A stretch of DNA of 64,000 nt. Origin: Timema cristinae. Taxonomy: Eukaryota; Arthropoda; Insecta; Phasmatodea; Timematidae. Below, piece after piece: positions 24,685 through 36,519 of this stretch. Within the stretch, counting starts at the first letter, position 1; each line of letters opens with the position of its first letter. The translations under genes and the position numbers were made by a program. The DNA is taken from NCBI GenBank assembly GCA_039000515.1, contig JBCFYV010000001.1, forward strand, positions 35,693,620 to 35,757,619, read 5' to 3'. Under the pieces are notes generated by a model that saw only the letters and a list, made by a program, of their open reading frames with translations, did not search any database and was not told the origin of the DNA.

Positions 24685-25625
24685 TATATGATAGAGAGAG
24701 TGATAAAATATGATGGGGAAAATAAGAGTGTAGGTGTTTGAGTATGTGAGTGTGTAAATTTGTGTGTGAATGTGAATATGAGAGTGTGAGAATGAAAAGT
24801 TAATGTAAGAGACAGACAATGAGCAAGTGAGAGTGCTCGAGTAGAGTGGTATTGAGTGATAGTGAGAATATGTGTATGAGTTAAGAGAAAGAAATACGGG
24901 GAAAAGAAAAAAGTGTATGTGTAGGGAGAGAGAGAATGTGTGTGGAGAGAAAGTGAGAGAGGAAAAGATTATATCTAAGGAATAATGCGTGATAAAGTGT
25001 GTGTGTTAGTACATGTGTGTGGGAGAAAGAAAGACAGGGTGTAGAATTTTGGAAGTGATATTGTGTATAAAATAGAGAAAACGTAAAGGCGTGATAAAGA
25101 GAGTTTGAGAGAGAAGGTTAGAGAGGTAGAAATTAGTTTAGAGGGAGAAAATGAGATTGAGAGAAAGAAAGAGTTAAAGAAAGAAACAGGAAAGCGAGTG
25201 GGTTTGATAGAGAGAGAATGGTTTGGGGGAGTGATATTTAAATATAGAGAGAGTTTGAGTTAAAAGTTTGAGAGAGAGAGAGTTTGTGATAGAGCGTGTG
25301 TGAGAGATCGTTCAAGAAATATAAGGTTTGAGAGAGAGAGCTGATAACAAGAGAGAGAGAGAGATCGTTTAAAAGAGGGCTTGAGAGATACTATAATAAC
25401 ATAATGTGAGATAAATTGTGTGATATAGATTGTATGTGATGTTAGAGAGTGTGTTAAAGAGAGGGATAAATTGTTAGAGGATAATGATCAGAGATTATAT
25501 TAAAGAAAGTTTTTTTATGGGTGAGTGAGTGAGTTAGTTGTGTGTGTGGTGTGTGTGTGTGTGTGTATGAGGGAAAGAGATTTATAGAGTGTGTGAGAGC
25601 TTGAGAATTTCGGAGAGAGAGAATG
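24685..25625 (+). repeat. Purine/GT-rich, C-poor low-complexity tract
   Basis: About 940 bp made almost entirely of GAGA, GTGT, AAAG and TGTG motifs, with cytosine nearly absent from this strand. It includes GAGAGAGAGAGAGATCG (about 25352) and a GTGTGTGT run (about 25535-25564). It is a decayed polypurine/GT satellite. Such tracts can bind GAGA-type factors or form triplexes, but nothing here proves that. Confidence 0.9.
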
Positions 25626-25825
25626 TGCACATATAGATGTGCTACTCAAATATTACGGTACTTTGAAATATCATTACCACAAAATTAAGGATCAACATGG
25701 AAACATAATTGAACTTACCCTATTTGTAAGTATGTGAAAAGATATATGGGTACACAAAAATACAAAATTAAATATTATAACCTCAAAACTAAGCGGTAAA
25801 ATTAAAAAAAAACCTAACTTATCTA

Positions 25826-27736
25826 CAGTGCTTACCAAAATATAAATACACCATTCAAAAGTTATGATCGAAACGTGTTGTTAAATTTTAATATAACATT
25901 CTAATTATGGTTTTGCATAAAAATAATAATAAAAAAGCGACATTTTGGGCAAAAATTTGGCTCATCAGATTAAAACTTAAAAATATTATGATACATTTTG
26001 TATTTTAGAAAACACATTAAAAGCCATATTTTTAAAAATAGTATCTATATGTGAGTCCAATGTCAAAGTAATTTGGTAATAAAATTGATTTTGAAATCAC
26101 TTTTTCTGGATCACACTAATCATAAGTGGAAATAAATCTAATTACATGCGTGGTGGGCCTCGCAATTTTTCTGTAAAACCATTGTAAAAGGAAAAAAACC
26201 CAATTTTGAATTTTTTTAAAAAAATATTTAAATTAGGTGACATTCAATTGGCTGAGGTATTTTTACCACACTGAAGGGCTGGTAACACTGTGGAGCAAAA
26301 TAATGTAGCAAACAGGTAGTGTTTCTTGTTGAGAGATTTGAGGCTATGTGTGGTCAAAATTTTGCTCTACAGTTTCTTGGCATTGTATGAACCATCGGGA
26401 AAAAGCTGTGTCAAAGGACATAAAGTGTCAGATATTTGGCTTGCACAAAACCAAGGGTGGCTGCAAATTTTTTTATCCAGGAGGGGCAAACTGGGGGGTC
26501 TGGGAGTATGGAATACTCCTTACAGTGTTTGTAGGGAATTTATTAAATTGAAGCCTCAAAATATGCTTTTTAAGGCAACCCTTGTCTCTGAAAATAATAT
26601 ACAAAATTATAAAAAGTTTCAAACTTCTAATATTATACAACCACAGAATCTCAGGGGGTAAATTTCTACCCCCCCTCTCCCTTGGCCCTTCCCTGTGTTT
26701 GTAAAGCAGGTAGATCCTACCGTGATATTGAGGTGTCAAAAACTTTTGTGGAGCAGACAGTGAAAATCCAAGACCGGGACTGTGGCTAGACGACTAAAGC
26801 CAGGCCACCCAAGAAAATTTCATCAAGTTAGAACAGAAAACTTGAAAATATTACTAATAACAATAGAAAAGCTAGTCTTCGTGATATTTTGAGTAAATTG
26901 AAGGCTTACAAATGTCCTTATATAGGCATCATGACTGCATCACGTCGACATAATGATGTCGGAATAAATTTCTTTATGCCCTACGAAAACCGCTGTTAAC
27001 CGATGATCAGAGGAAGCGAAGAGCTCAATGGTATTCAGAAAGGCTTGAATGGGACCAGTCTGCTTGGCAACTAGTTGTCTTCACTGATGATAGTAGTCTC
27101 CAGCTTTTTCCCCGGCGCAGATTCAGAATTCATCCAACTCACACAGAGAAATTCCTCCATTCATGTGTGGCCCCTGCTGTCCAGCAGGGCGGCGATGTGA
27201 TAATTATATGGGGTTGCATCACCTCAGAAGGCCCTGCGTATGCAAATTGTTGAGGTAACTATCAACTGATATTGTCAAATTTTAGAAGATTGAGTTCCCG
27301 TCAGTTATCCGACCTGCTTGGAAAGAATTGGATCTTCCAACTTGATAACGCTATAGCTCGCAAGTCAAGGGTATCCAAAACATGGATGGAAAAACATGAC
27401 ATTGAAGTTTTGCCATGGCCTGCAAGAATTCCAAAAATGATCCAAATAGAAAATATTTGGAACGCCATGGGGTACAAACTAATGAATAAAAATCCCCAGA
27501 ACAAGGAGAAATTAAAAGTACATGTCCTTAGCCTGTGGCGTCAGATCACGAAAGAGGAGTGTAACAATCTAATAAACTCCATGCAAAGCGCATAAGAGAC
27601 TGCAGACGTAGTAGAGATGAACGATTCGACTACTAAACAACACTAGAATACTCTAAAATGGTTTCCAGGTAATTAATTTTAATTTTGAGCTAGTACTGCC
27701 TGATAATTTTGAGGTTAAGGTTTTTTCGTGAGGTGT

Positions 27737-27745
<9 letters not shown>
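25826..27745 (+). mobile_element. Tc1-type DNA transposon relic
   Basis: A plausible left end is the TA dinucleotide (25824-25825) followed by CAGTGCTTACCAAAATATAA, which resembles Tc1-family terminal repeats. The right end is not clean: GAGGTGTCAAATATATATAT at about 27735 matches the inner part of that repeat in inverse, then dissolves into (TA)n. The transposase relic at about 26330-27595 lies inside, disrupted by unrelated sequence at about 26450-26690. The boundaries are inferred, while the family is secure from the protein. Confidence 0.65.
26700..27595 (+). pseudogene. Tc1/mariner transposase relic (DD34E)
   Basis: This enzyme cuts and pastes Tc1-type elements. Visible parts, in order: a helix-turn-helix remnant (RSYRDIEVSKTFV, then ARPPKKISSSR), the first catalytic Asp block VVFTDDSSLQLFP (about 27077), WGCITSEGPAY, the second Asp block WIFQLDNAIARKS, and the third block VLPWPARIP...IENIWN. 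The last two acidic residues are separated by 34 positions, as in Tc1 proteins. It ends EECNNLINSMQSA with a stop at about 27593. The portion from 27065 stays in one frame but has an in-frame TGA near 27252, and the N-terminal half has several stops. It is inactive. Confidence 0.88.
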
Positions 27746-27784
<39 letters not shown>

Positions 27785-27785
27785 G
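27735..27785. repeat. (TA)n microsatellite
   Basis: About 50 bp of alternating TA with one slip, at the presumed right end of the Tc1 relic. Confidence 0.95.
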
Positions 27786-27789
27786 TAGG

Positions 27790-28750
27790 TAATATATTTG
27801 TATTGTGTTATTATTTGCTAAAATAAACATCAAACCCATTATTTGAAGAAAAATTGACACCAAATCTCATACTTTTATAGTTAAAATGGCTATTTTTAAA
27901 ACATTAGTCAAGATCATGTTATCGTTTATGAGCTTATAATACATCACAAAAATATTTATTCTCATTGTATGCGCGAAACAAAACGTAGACAATATTTTCA
28001 AGGACTTAAAAACGTAACCTTTTAATTTTTGAATTATACTCAATATTATTGATTTAAATGCGAATAACAACATTGCATTACAAAAATTAAATGTTTCCCC
28101 AGCTTAGGAATCTCAATTTAAATGTGTGTTGACCAGAATCCCAAGATAAACCTGTGATGTGTTCGACCAACAATTAATGAAGAGTGATTTGCTATTTTTT
28201 AACCAAAGAGACATTTAGAGATTTACAGCCATGCAGAAAATAACGGATTCCATGGTGATTAAACAAAGAATTAAAAAGTAAACATTCTCTGTGAAAATCG
28301 GGTTTTCGTGGAAAACTACTTTTTTCTCGACATCCTGGACTCCTAACCATTAAAATGAGTAGTCGTTTGTCAAAGTCTGTTCAGTCATATATATATATAT
28401 ATAAAATATATAAATCAGTTTATTTGATGATCAAGTCAGAAAAATATGAATCATTATACTTTCATAATTTGTTGATATTTCCAACCCTCGTAGCAAAGGA
28501 AAACTACAATACAGATGTATACATTAACAGTTAATATATTTGAATTATTACAAATTTAAAACTCAAATGTGACCAAACTAACATTTTATTGTATACACTT
28601 CTTAATCCACTGATGAGATGACTTGATGGTATACAGCTTTCCATTTATTCTTAAAGATAAGGAGTACAACGGAAGAAGCCCTATTTTAATCCGTTGAGTA
28701 CTTGTTGATTTTATTGTAAATATAAGTACAGACAATTTCAGTTATATGTG
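27790..28750. other. AT-rich stretch, nothing recognised
   Basis: No exon or repeat family could be supported apart from a short (TA)n run at about 28388-28402. Confidence 0.45.
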
Positions 28751-28754
28751 TTAA

Positions 28755-28935
28755 ACTGAGCTAGGGATCCCAGGTTCGTTTCCCGGCATGACCGAAAGAT
28801 GTATCATTTGTGAAATATGGTTTTAGACTTTCATAGTGATAGATTAACGGTCTGGGACTAGATGTTATGCTTGTGCTAGTCTCAAACTATATTATAAGGC
28901 ATATGATGCTATGACAGGCCTAGCAATCCACTAGG
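28755..28935 (+). mobile_element. S3 SINE copy (third tRNA-headed family)
   Basis: Starts in a tRNA-like head (CTGAGCTAGGGATCCCAGG, then B-box-like GGTTCGTTTCCCGGCATGAC). Continues through GAAATATGGTTTTAGACTTTC and GGTCTGGGACTAGATGTTAT to TATTATAAGGCATATGATGC and AGGCCTAGCAATCCACTAG. It is the opposite strand of the copies at 50712-50945 and 54975-55225. Confidence 0.7.
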
Positions 28936-28939
28936 GGAA

Positions 28940-31900
28940 AATATATGGATTGAATAAAAAACTGACTCAAGAATAGGCTGTAAACAATAATGGATATAAA
29001 GTAAATTATATGTACAGTACATAAGATAAAACACTCGTTTTAATTCTATAGCAACCAGTTGTCAGTTTCGAATATTCTTCATAGAAATATAAAAATTATT
29101 TTTCTATGTAAATAATAATAATTTAATATTTTGCTGATTAAACTTTTTTTAAACTTACTATTTCTAAGATAATTCCTAACATGTTGAGTTTCATTATTAT
29201 ATTTACCCAAGTTCAACTCTTGGAAGACGTGGTGAGAATGTAGTTGATTACTTTGTAAAGTTATTTCACCTAATCTCATCATTATTCGAAAAGTTAAATC
29301 TTCCCTCGTTGATACATGAACATGGTTCGCTAACAAACTATTCCGTGCATTCTGTGCATATCAAGCACCCTCTCGTGGTAGCTACGCTAGTATTTCCCGA
29401 ACTTGAGCAGTTTTCTGTTAAACTTGAAGACTACTTGAGGGAAACTAATATACCATCAGCGATTTATAGAATAGAGAAATGTATGTGAAAGTTATGTTTA
29501 ATACTATACTCTCGTTTAATTTTAGTAGTTCCCCTGTAGCCCTAAATTATAGGCGACATTATAGTGAGACCGAAAGTGATAAGTCAAATAATATCTAAGG
29601 TAAAAGAAGGGTATATTTTTAATAATTATGTAATCATTGAATATTATCGATATAAGATAGTAGGCCCCTACTCATGTTCAATTAAATATAGTTAATCGAA
29701 ACGAAAACTTTGGTAAAGGATAAACGTATTTTATTAAAATTATAGGTTGTTGATACCTACAATATATTAGAGGAAACAATTTTAGTCTGGAGAATCCAAA
29801 TTAATCTAGACTTGACCTAATGTAAGTTAACTTAAAATAACTAAACTTAATGTAAATATGGGTGTTAAAACTATGGTTGTACTAAAAATAAAAGGTTTTT
29901 AAAATTTCACTAGCTTAACTAGTTATTTTATAATTCGTTTGTTCACTTTAAAGAACCTTAAGACACACGGAGCACATTCTAATTAAATAACTGTAAAAGA
30001 CGATGACGTTTAAGACTACCTATATAAAAAAATACCATTTATAGTAAAATTGATGAGTGTGAAATTTGAACTATATTTGGTGTGCACCAATCCTAAGGAT
30101 TAAACTTAGGAGAAATAATATAATAACCTTTCCTTGGCCAGTATTATGGTGGCACAATGACCTTTAAAACTCGAGCCTACTAGGTGTGCTCGGGTACTCT
30201 TTTCAAACGAAGATATATTAATTATTGTTTAGTAATTATTACACTACCTACAGCAATCCAAGAAGGATATTAAAACAAAATAGTAAAGGTAAAAAGTGTT
30301 GGCCATTAACTAAGAATAAATATAATATAAAATTCAATACAATATAAAAGTTTAAATGATTTAGAAATAAATACTAAAAACGTTAACGACAAAGTAAATA
30401 ATCCTTCCTTGAACCTGTCAAAATTAAAACTCACACTAGTTTAGAAATTAATAAATCTTCTCTTCCCAAGAACTCTCAGCTAGTTTCCGCTCTGTGTGTA
30501 GAATCACTCTGTCCAAATAAATATCTAGCGAGAATCGCTTTTCACTTGAGTAGCTATGGCAGACTACGAAAATGAGCAAGAAGAACTCAACAGACTACTT
30601 TAAAGGATAAATATATTTAGTAGAGTGGTAAGTGTTCTCCCATATTTATTATTATTATTTATATTATTATTATTATTTTATTATTATCTTCATCATCAGT
30701 GCTAGATGATCTTCCCTTCGAATTCTTGTGAGTGGACATAAAGTGTTTCTGACATGCTCGACAACATACGCGTTATGTCACGGACGAACTTCAAAACATA
30801 TTTCTATTCATGAAAAAAAAAAAAAAAAAATTACAAATATAAAAACATAAACGTAGAGGTAAAGTAGAAAGGCAAATAACACCAGAACATATTTATCATT
30901 GAAATATTCAAATAAATACGGTTCACCTTCCTTTTATAAAATATTTCGGCTCCCTTTATTTTCTCAAACTAAGAATATATAATTATTACTTGACGAGGGG
31001 GAAAATGTTAGTTGTGAATTATCCTTACAAATTAAACCCAAGTTATTTTGAAAGAGATTACATTCATAGATTACTCCCTCCCTTTATACATTATTTTAAA
31101 TAGAGTATTGAGCTTTGTTTCTAAACTGATTAAAACAGGAAACAAATATAGCTTTGGCACTGTTTTTCAAATGTCTATAAAGACAAATTGTGTTAGCCTG
31201 CCATTGAGAAATTATTGCTCCTTTTCAAAGGACAGTAGTTTTTACTGGACAGAAGGGGACTGTGTTTCTAGAAGTTACAAACTATAGCAGCTATAGCAGT
31301 CAAGTGGTCAACCCAACTCTGATTTATTTTTACCATCACAAGTTGTGGAGTTGCAATCGTTACTCATCATGTTCTTAACAGTCAATGTGTCACGAAAAAA
31401 CAAAATTATCTTTCCCGCGATTTTTGGTATGGGTGAAAATAATACCCAACGCTTTTTATATGTGTTGTATTCTATACGCTCTTAGCTGTACATCTTTTTC
31501 AGCTGTAGTAGCTTCCCTCGCGTTCTTTTATTCTGATCCATAAAGATTGTATTTCAGTAACGCTTCCTTCACCCGCTTTTGCTGTGCTTATCCGTTTATT
31601 TCCGAGTGACGCGCTTGGGGTTAGAATTCTTACGCATCACCTAACTAACACATTTGTGTAATTTGTTGGTACTAACTCTGAGTTTCGTTGAAAAATAATG
31701 TAAATTTATTTGTATAATATACACACAAAAAATTCATTGTATGTAATAATTTTCGATTTGGTGATTAACTATAAGATATTATTTGTGAATCGTGATTCAC
31801 TTGACATCAAATATTATAAATGTATCTAGTGACCATACGTACTTTTTTTTCTCAAGACAATACTGTTATTTGGGGCTGTATACGCTTGTACTACGGAACA

Positions 31901-32845
31901 AGCTGTAGTGCAGTAATAAGTACTGGTTTTTAATCAAGGTTTTCAAAAACTACTTATTTTTTAATCTAGAGATAATAATGTTTTGAATTGAATAGCGAAA
32001 GTAACATCAACTCTGAGTTTTATTTTTATTGACAAGTGTTATTAAAAGTTTAAATTTGCCAAAAACTATTTATTGTACTGTACATATGTAATGAAAGTTA
32101 AAGTTCCCACCTAATATGGGATGTATATACATACCTATGAAAAGGAAGGAAAGTATAAAATGATTTCTGTAGGAAGTCCATTATTAGAAAAGTATTTTTC
32201 CATACTATAATCCTACCATATAGTAGGATTTTGGTAGAATATCTCTCAAAATGGCCCTTTTAAACGAATAAATATTTGCCTACGTTTACCCTATTTGTTC
32301 TATCCGCATCTCAAAATATTGATAATTTTCATATAATGTATTCAACAATTATTTTGTTTTTAATGCTTTGTCTAGTTAAACCTTTTGTACTGAGGTAGGC
32401 CTATTATTTTAAGGGGATTAGCAAATAGTATCATCAATCTATTTATTATAAATAATAAAAATTGAAAACCAAATTTAAATTAATATCTATTTATGTGTCT
32501 GTGCAAAAATAGTTTTCCTTGAAATTAATATTACTTTGTTCCTTGGTATTTATGATGAAACTTATGTTTACTTAGATATTATTTGAGTTAATTACCTTTA
32601 ATTAACAATAAAAAAGGCGTTTTAAAAATAGTTTAGTGTTTCAATTATTTCTTTGCTCTCTCACTCCAATATCGTTTACTCTATCTATTCTATTTCTACT
32701 TTACTTTGTAACATATACCTGGCATGCTTAATTTGACTTTTTTCCTGCTTTTCAGAAAAAATACAAACATCATAATTTTAATATTGATTTATAGGAAATG
32801 TATTAACAATATCAGAAACTCGTAAATAATGATTTATTGGATTTT
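28940..32845. other. Long AT-rich stretch, no gene seen
   Basis: Contains only short microsatellites (interrupted ATT at about 30640-30690, A18 at about 30813-30830). Reading frames at 29079-29336 and 31048-31287 are AT-driven and have no recognisable family or codon pattern. Confidence 0.45.
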
Positions 32846-32849
32846 AATA

Positions 32850-33092
32850 CTTAGCACAGCTTCTTACAATCCGTTTGTGTTATACTCTTAAATACTGATT
32901 ACACTATTGGGCTAGAAATTGGCAAGTTTGAATATGGAGAAAGTGAATCCCATTTGCGTTGAGGGAGGGTGGAAAACCATTGAGGAAAAACCACCCTCAG
33001 TTCACCCGAACGAGATTCTAACATCGATCTCCCCGTCTTCGTCAGTCTAGCTCAACACAAACTATTGCGTTAGCTAGCTATGCCATCGAGGA
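32850..33092 (-). mobile_element. S2 SINE copy
   Basis: Reverse S2 with TTAGCACAGCTTCTTACAAT at the 3' end, GTGGAAAACCATTGAGGAAAA, GATCTCCCCGTCTTCGTCAG and a degraded head (GCTATGCCATCGAGG). The shared tail is partly diverged. Confidence 0.85.
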
Positions 33093-33331
33093 GTGTTTTG
33101 GATTTGTAGTGTAAGGATAAGAATAATTACAATTGATTTCAGATGATGAAATACCACATACCGCTCACTCAAAGTTGTAATTGTGTTAATGGAATCGATA
33201 AACAGTGAAAAAACGGGCTTCCTAGGGGGATACTATTGATGACATGTGTGGATTTTATTTACCCTTCTCAAGAAAGAGCAATCGGTGGATGTTTTCAATT
33301 TTTTTTTATTTAACCTTAGTGGTAATAATAA

Positions 33332-33578
33332 CATTATTATTATTATTATTATTTTTAGCACCGCGTCTTACTACCCGTTCGGGTTATACGCTCTTACGCT
33401 AATGTGTAATGGTAGGGTGATTGTGAGATGAAATTAAGGACCTACAGTTTAACGTGGAATCCGAACCACGGTGGAGACCTGGCATTCCTCACATTCACAA
33501 GATGTCTTGTCAGAGGTGAAGGAAGGGTTTGGTAATCAGATAAATCTTTTCCGGGACCGAGGATTGAACCCCGGCCGC
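33332..33578 (-). mobile_element. S1 SINE, 5'-truncated in the head
   Basis: Reverse S1 with an (ATT)n tail and the intact 3' end (TTAGCACCGCGTCTTACTAC). The body runs into the B-box region (GATTGAACCCCGGCCGC) and stops before the A box. A frame that spans the tail and body (33246-33431) is an artefact. Confidence 0.93.
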
Positions 33579-33584
33579 TATTAA

Positions 33585-34985
33585 TAAAAACAATGGCGTT
33601 ATTGGGCTACATCAATATGTAGCTTAGTTTGCGGAAGTATTGTCTAGTACTAATTTACCGTTGCCCAGAGTATGCTCAAATGTACTCCTTACCATGGAAG
33701 CTCTTTCAATGTCCAAATGAAATGAGATTATGGTGATAGTTAATATGGCGGGGTAAATCCAATTAATATATTAATATAACTTAAGCTGATTAATCAAACC
33801 CTTGTGACCTGTAAATTTTTAATATTTCGAGAAAATATCCCCGCTACCAGCCAGGAACAAAACCCCGAAAATCTAACTCAGTAACCAGGGGATCAAACCC
33901 CTCTATCACGAGACTGGTTAGTGGTATCAATGCTCAAATAATATTTCATGAAAATACAAAAATAAGCTATTGTTGGGCGAAAATTTGAAGATTTGGGTAA
34001 TGTATTTGGCCCAGGATCAAATTGAAGTTCAGAGCAACGTTGAAAAATTTGCTTCAAGAATTGTTATTGTTATGAGAAAGTTTTGAAGACAGAAGAAGAA
34101 CCTGAAGATCCTCCTAAGAAACAAAAATCAAGGTGAGAATTATATCCAAGGAATAAGGAACGAGAAAGTAATAAATCTTGTGATAGCTGTAATAAGGTAA
34201 TATGCAAGTATCGCTTTGTTATTATCAGCGAGGATTGTAGGTTTCAATGACTGAATAAGTTATGTTTCTGAGTAATGATTAATCATTTTCAACAAAATTA
34301 ACACATATTTTTACTATAGTTCCTTTAATATATTTTTTTTTTTTACTTTTGTCTTAAAATATGAGGAATCCTTGAAAAAAACTTTTCAAAAACATGTCTT
34401 TGAATATTTTTATTTTATAACTTTAATATTGTAATTTATATGTGTAAAGTTACATAATTTATTTTTAATATAATAAAATAAATAATCTTACACTACAGTT
34501 TTATGTTTGGGGTGATTTTTCTCCTTAACCATTTATAACGTTAGTCAATAGGTCATCCCCACAATAGGGTTAATGAATGTGATATTCATTTAATATTTAA
34601 TGACTCATTGTCATGATACCTAACTTCATAGTGGTCGAACACAATAACATTTAATCTATTATCAGCTACTAGACGAACTGTGGATATTGAGAAAGATTAA
34701 GCCGCAAATTAAGCCGGTTTTGATGTATATTAATTAGGACTTCGGAGGAAATTACGGTTTATGTGACGCATACAGATATATACTGTTGCTAAAGAAAAAA
34801 GTGTTTAGCTAAAATTTAATATAGCAATAATTATTTTTTACAGTGTTAATATGCTCTGATATAGTGTGTACAATACACTATATCATCTGGTATAGTTTAT
34901 AGATAGTTTTTATTTTTATTGATATTTTTCAGTCTCACTTTTGGCTCTGACAAATATAAGAGTGGCAGAGATATGAACCATACAA
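33585..34985. other. AT-rich stretch, nothing recognised
   Basis: No gene. A (TA)n run at about 34996-35040 precedes the next feature. A stretch at 33840-33910 (ACCAGGGGATCAAACCCCTC) looks like a degraded tRNA-type B-box region but cannot be placed in a family. Confidence 0.45.
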
Positions 34986-34992
34986 GTAAATT

Positions 34993-35023
<31 letters not shown>

Positions 35024-35027
35024 GACA

Positions 35028-35930
35028 TTAATATATATATATTACCTGTGATGACGGAAGGGAAGGTATTATTTGTAGGGTCATTGGTGTATGAACGATA
35101 TAAGTAATATCATTCAATATACAGCCAGCCAGTAACTGTGATGACTGGAAGAAAGGTGTGTCACATGTAGGGACAGTTGGTGTATTAATAATAATAATAA
35201 TTATAATATTTAGCACCGCGTCTTACTACCCGTTCGGGTTATACGCTTCAAGTACTAATTACGCTAATGGATTAAGAATTTGGAAGGTTTAATTAGAGGA
35301 AGTGAACCCGCATTTGTGTGGAGGGAGAGTGGAAAACCATTTAGGAAAAACCACCCCCAGTTCATCCGACCGAGATTCGAACCTCGATCTCCCCGTCCTC
35401 AGCAGTCGAGCTCAACACGACAAGCGCGTTAGCCAACTACGCCACCGAGGCGGGTAGTTGGTGTATTAATTTTGGTGGATTTGGCATACTGATTGTAGAA
35501 TAGTACCTTCTGGGTCAGTAAAGAAAGCAACTGGAAACTTACCTAACTCCTCATTTCCATAGTAAGCCACTTCAGTGCTGCCTATGCTTTACATATGACA
35601 GTGGAACTGTTTGAAATCCAACCAACTTTCGGTCGAGTGTTATTCATACATACATGGTATCATAAAAATCAGTAGCACAATTTTCTTCGGAAGGGAGTTA
35701 AAGCAGTTGGTTTCATGTCGATTTTGATATGTAAAATAACTCTGGGTTGTTTGTGAAAGTATCTTTTAGGTACAATTTGTAGGTTTTTTCTCGCTCGTTC
35801 GTAGAGACCCATGGAGAATTGGAGGGGGAGATGATAACACATACCACCTGAAATTAATATATCAATAAAACTGCAAACAGGGATAGCTAGAGTAATAAAG
35901 CTATTTTTCAGCTCAAGTTTCACATCAGGA
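35028..35930 (-). pseudogene. Unidentified decayed coding-like sequence, cut by the S2 SINE
   Basis: The minus strand shows protein-like blocks in shifting frames: RYFHKQPRVILHIKIDMKPT and neighbours (35669-35923), VGFQTVPLSYVKHRQ (about 35580-35625), and STEVAYYGNEELGKFPVAFF (about 35520-35579) continuing with [10 protein letters not shown]. Beyond the SINE, at 35028-35174, comes TPTVPTCDTPFFQSSQLL. The composition is less AT-biased than the flanks. I do not recognise the family. It could be a degraded transposon ORF or a host exon. A GTAAGT donor lies inside (minus strand, about 35548-35553). The direction and the idea of one ancestral frame are inference. Confidence 0.3.
35190..35455 (-). 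mobile_element. S2 SINE, best-preserved copy, 15-bp target duplication
   Basis: Read on the minus strand, the head is tRNA-like with an A box in GGCGTAGTTGGCTAACGCGC and a B box in GAGGTTCGAATCTCGGTC. The body is GGTTTTTCCTAAATGGTTTT, then CCACTCTCCCTCCACACAAA. The 3' end is GCGTATAACCCGAACGGGTA, then GTAAGACGCGGTGCTAAA and an AT-rich tail. It is flanked by perfect 15-bp direct repeats AGTTGGTGTATTAAT at 35175-35189 and 35456-35470. The head is unrelated to that of S1, but the last 36 bp before the tail are identical to S1. Confidence 0.96.
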
Positions 35931-36239
35931 TTTAAAGGAATTAATAAATAATAATAATAATAATAATAAAATAATATTATCAGTAGAATGTGTAGTTTAA
36001 AAAAGTTATTTATTATTATATCGCCTGAAAGCTTAAAAAATTGTTAGTTGAAACGTTGTTAATTAATGGCTCACTATGAGCCGTATTTAATTCAAAATAT
36101 AGTTTTTTTTTCGATTGCAAAGGACTTTTGTGTACACCAACGTCTTAGTCTCCATCAGGACTAGCCGTAGGTATATCTAAACAAATACCTTTATTTTTAT
36201 CATCTCATGTTATTATTTGTTTAGGTTATACGCATATGG

Positions 36240-36517
36240 GTGACCTGGTGGTCTAGGGGTAAGGTGTCAGACTTCTATGCTGGCGGCTGGGGTTCAATCC
36301 TCGGTCCCGGCACAGATTTATCTGATTTACAAACCCTTCCTTCACCTCTGACAAGATATCTGGTGAATGTGGGGAATGCCAGGCCTCCACCGTGGTTCGG
36401 ATTCCACGTTAAGCTGTAGGTCCTTCATTTCATCTCACAATCACCCTACCATTACACATTAGCGTAAGTGCGTATAACCCGAACGGGTAGTAAGACGCGG
36501 TGCTAATAATAATAATA
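36240..36517 (+). mobile_element. S1 SINE, full length
   Basis: Head with A box (TGGTCTAGGGGTAAGG) and B box (GGTTCAATCCTCGGTCCC), complete body, intact 36-bp 3' end and (TAA)n tail. Flanking ATACGCATA and ATACACATA form a near-perfect target duplication. This is one of the best S1 copies for deriving a consensus. Confidence 0.95.
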
Positions 36518-36519
36518 TA

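Noticed and set aside
26326..26739. ORFs on both strands in the Tc1 N-terminal region
   Set aside because: They run across the inserted G/C-rich segment and match nothing; shadows of a broken element.
36240..36315. Functional tRNA gene
   Set aside because: The A and B boxes are those of the SINE head. The acceptor stem does not close and the sequence continues into the SINE body in every copy.
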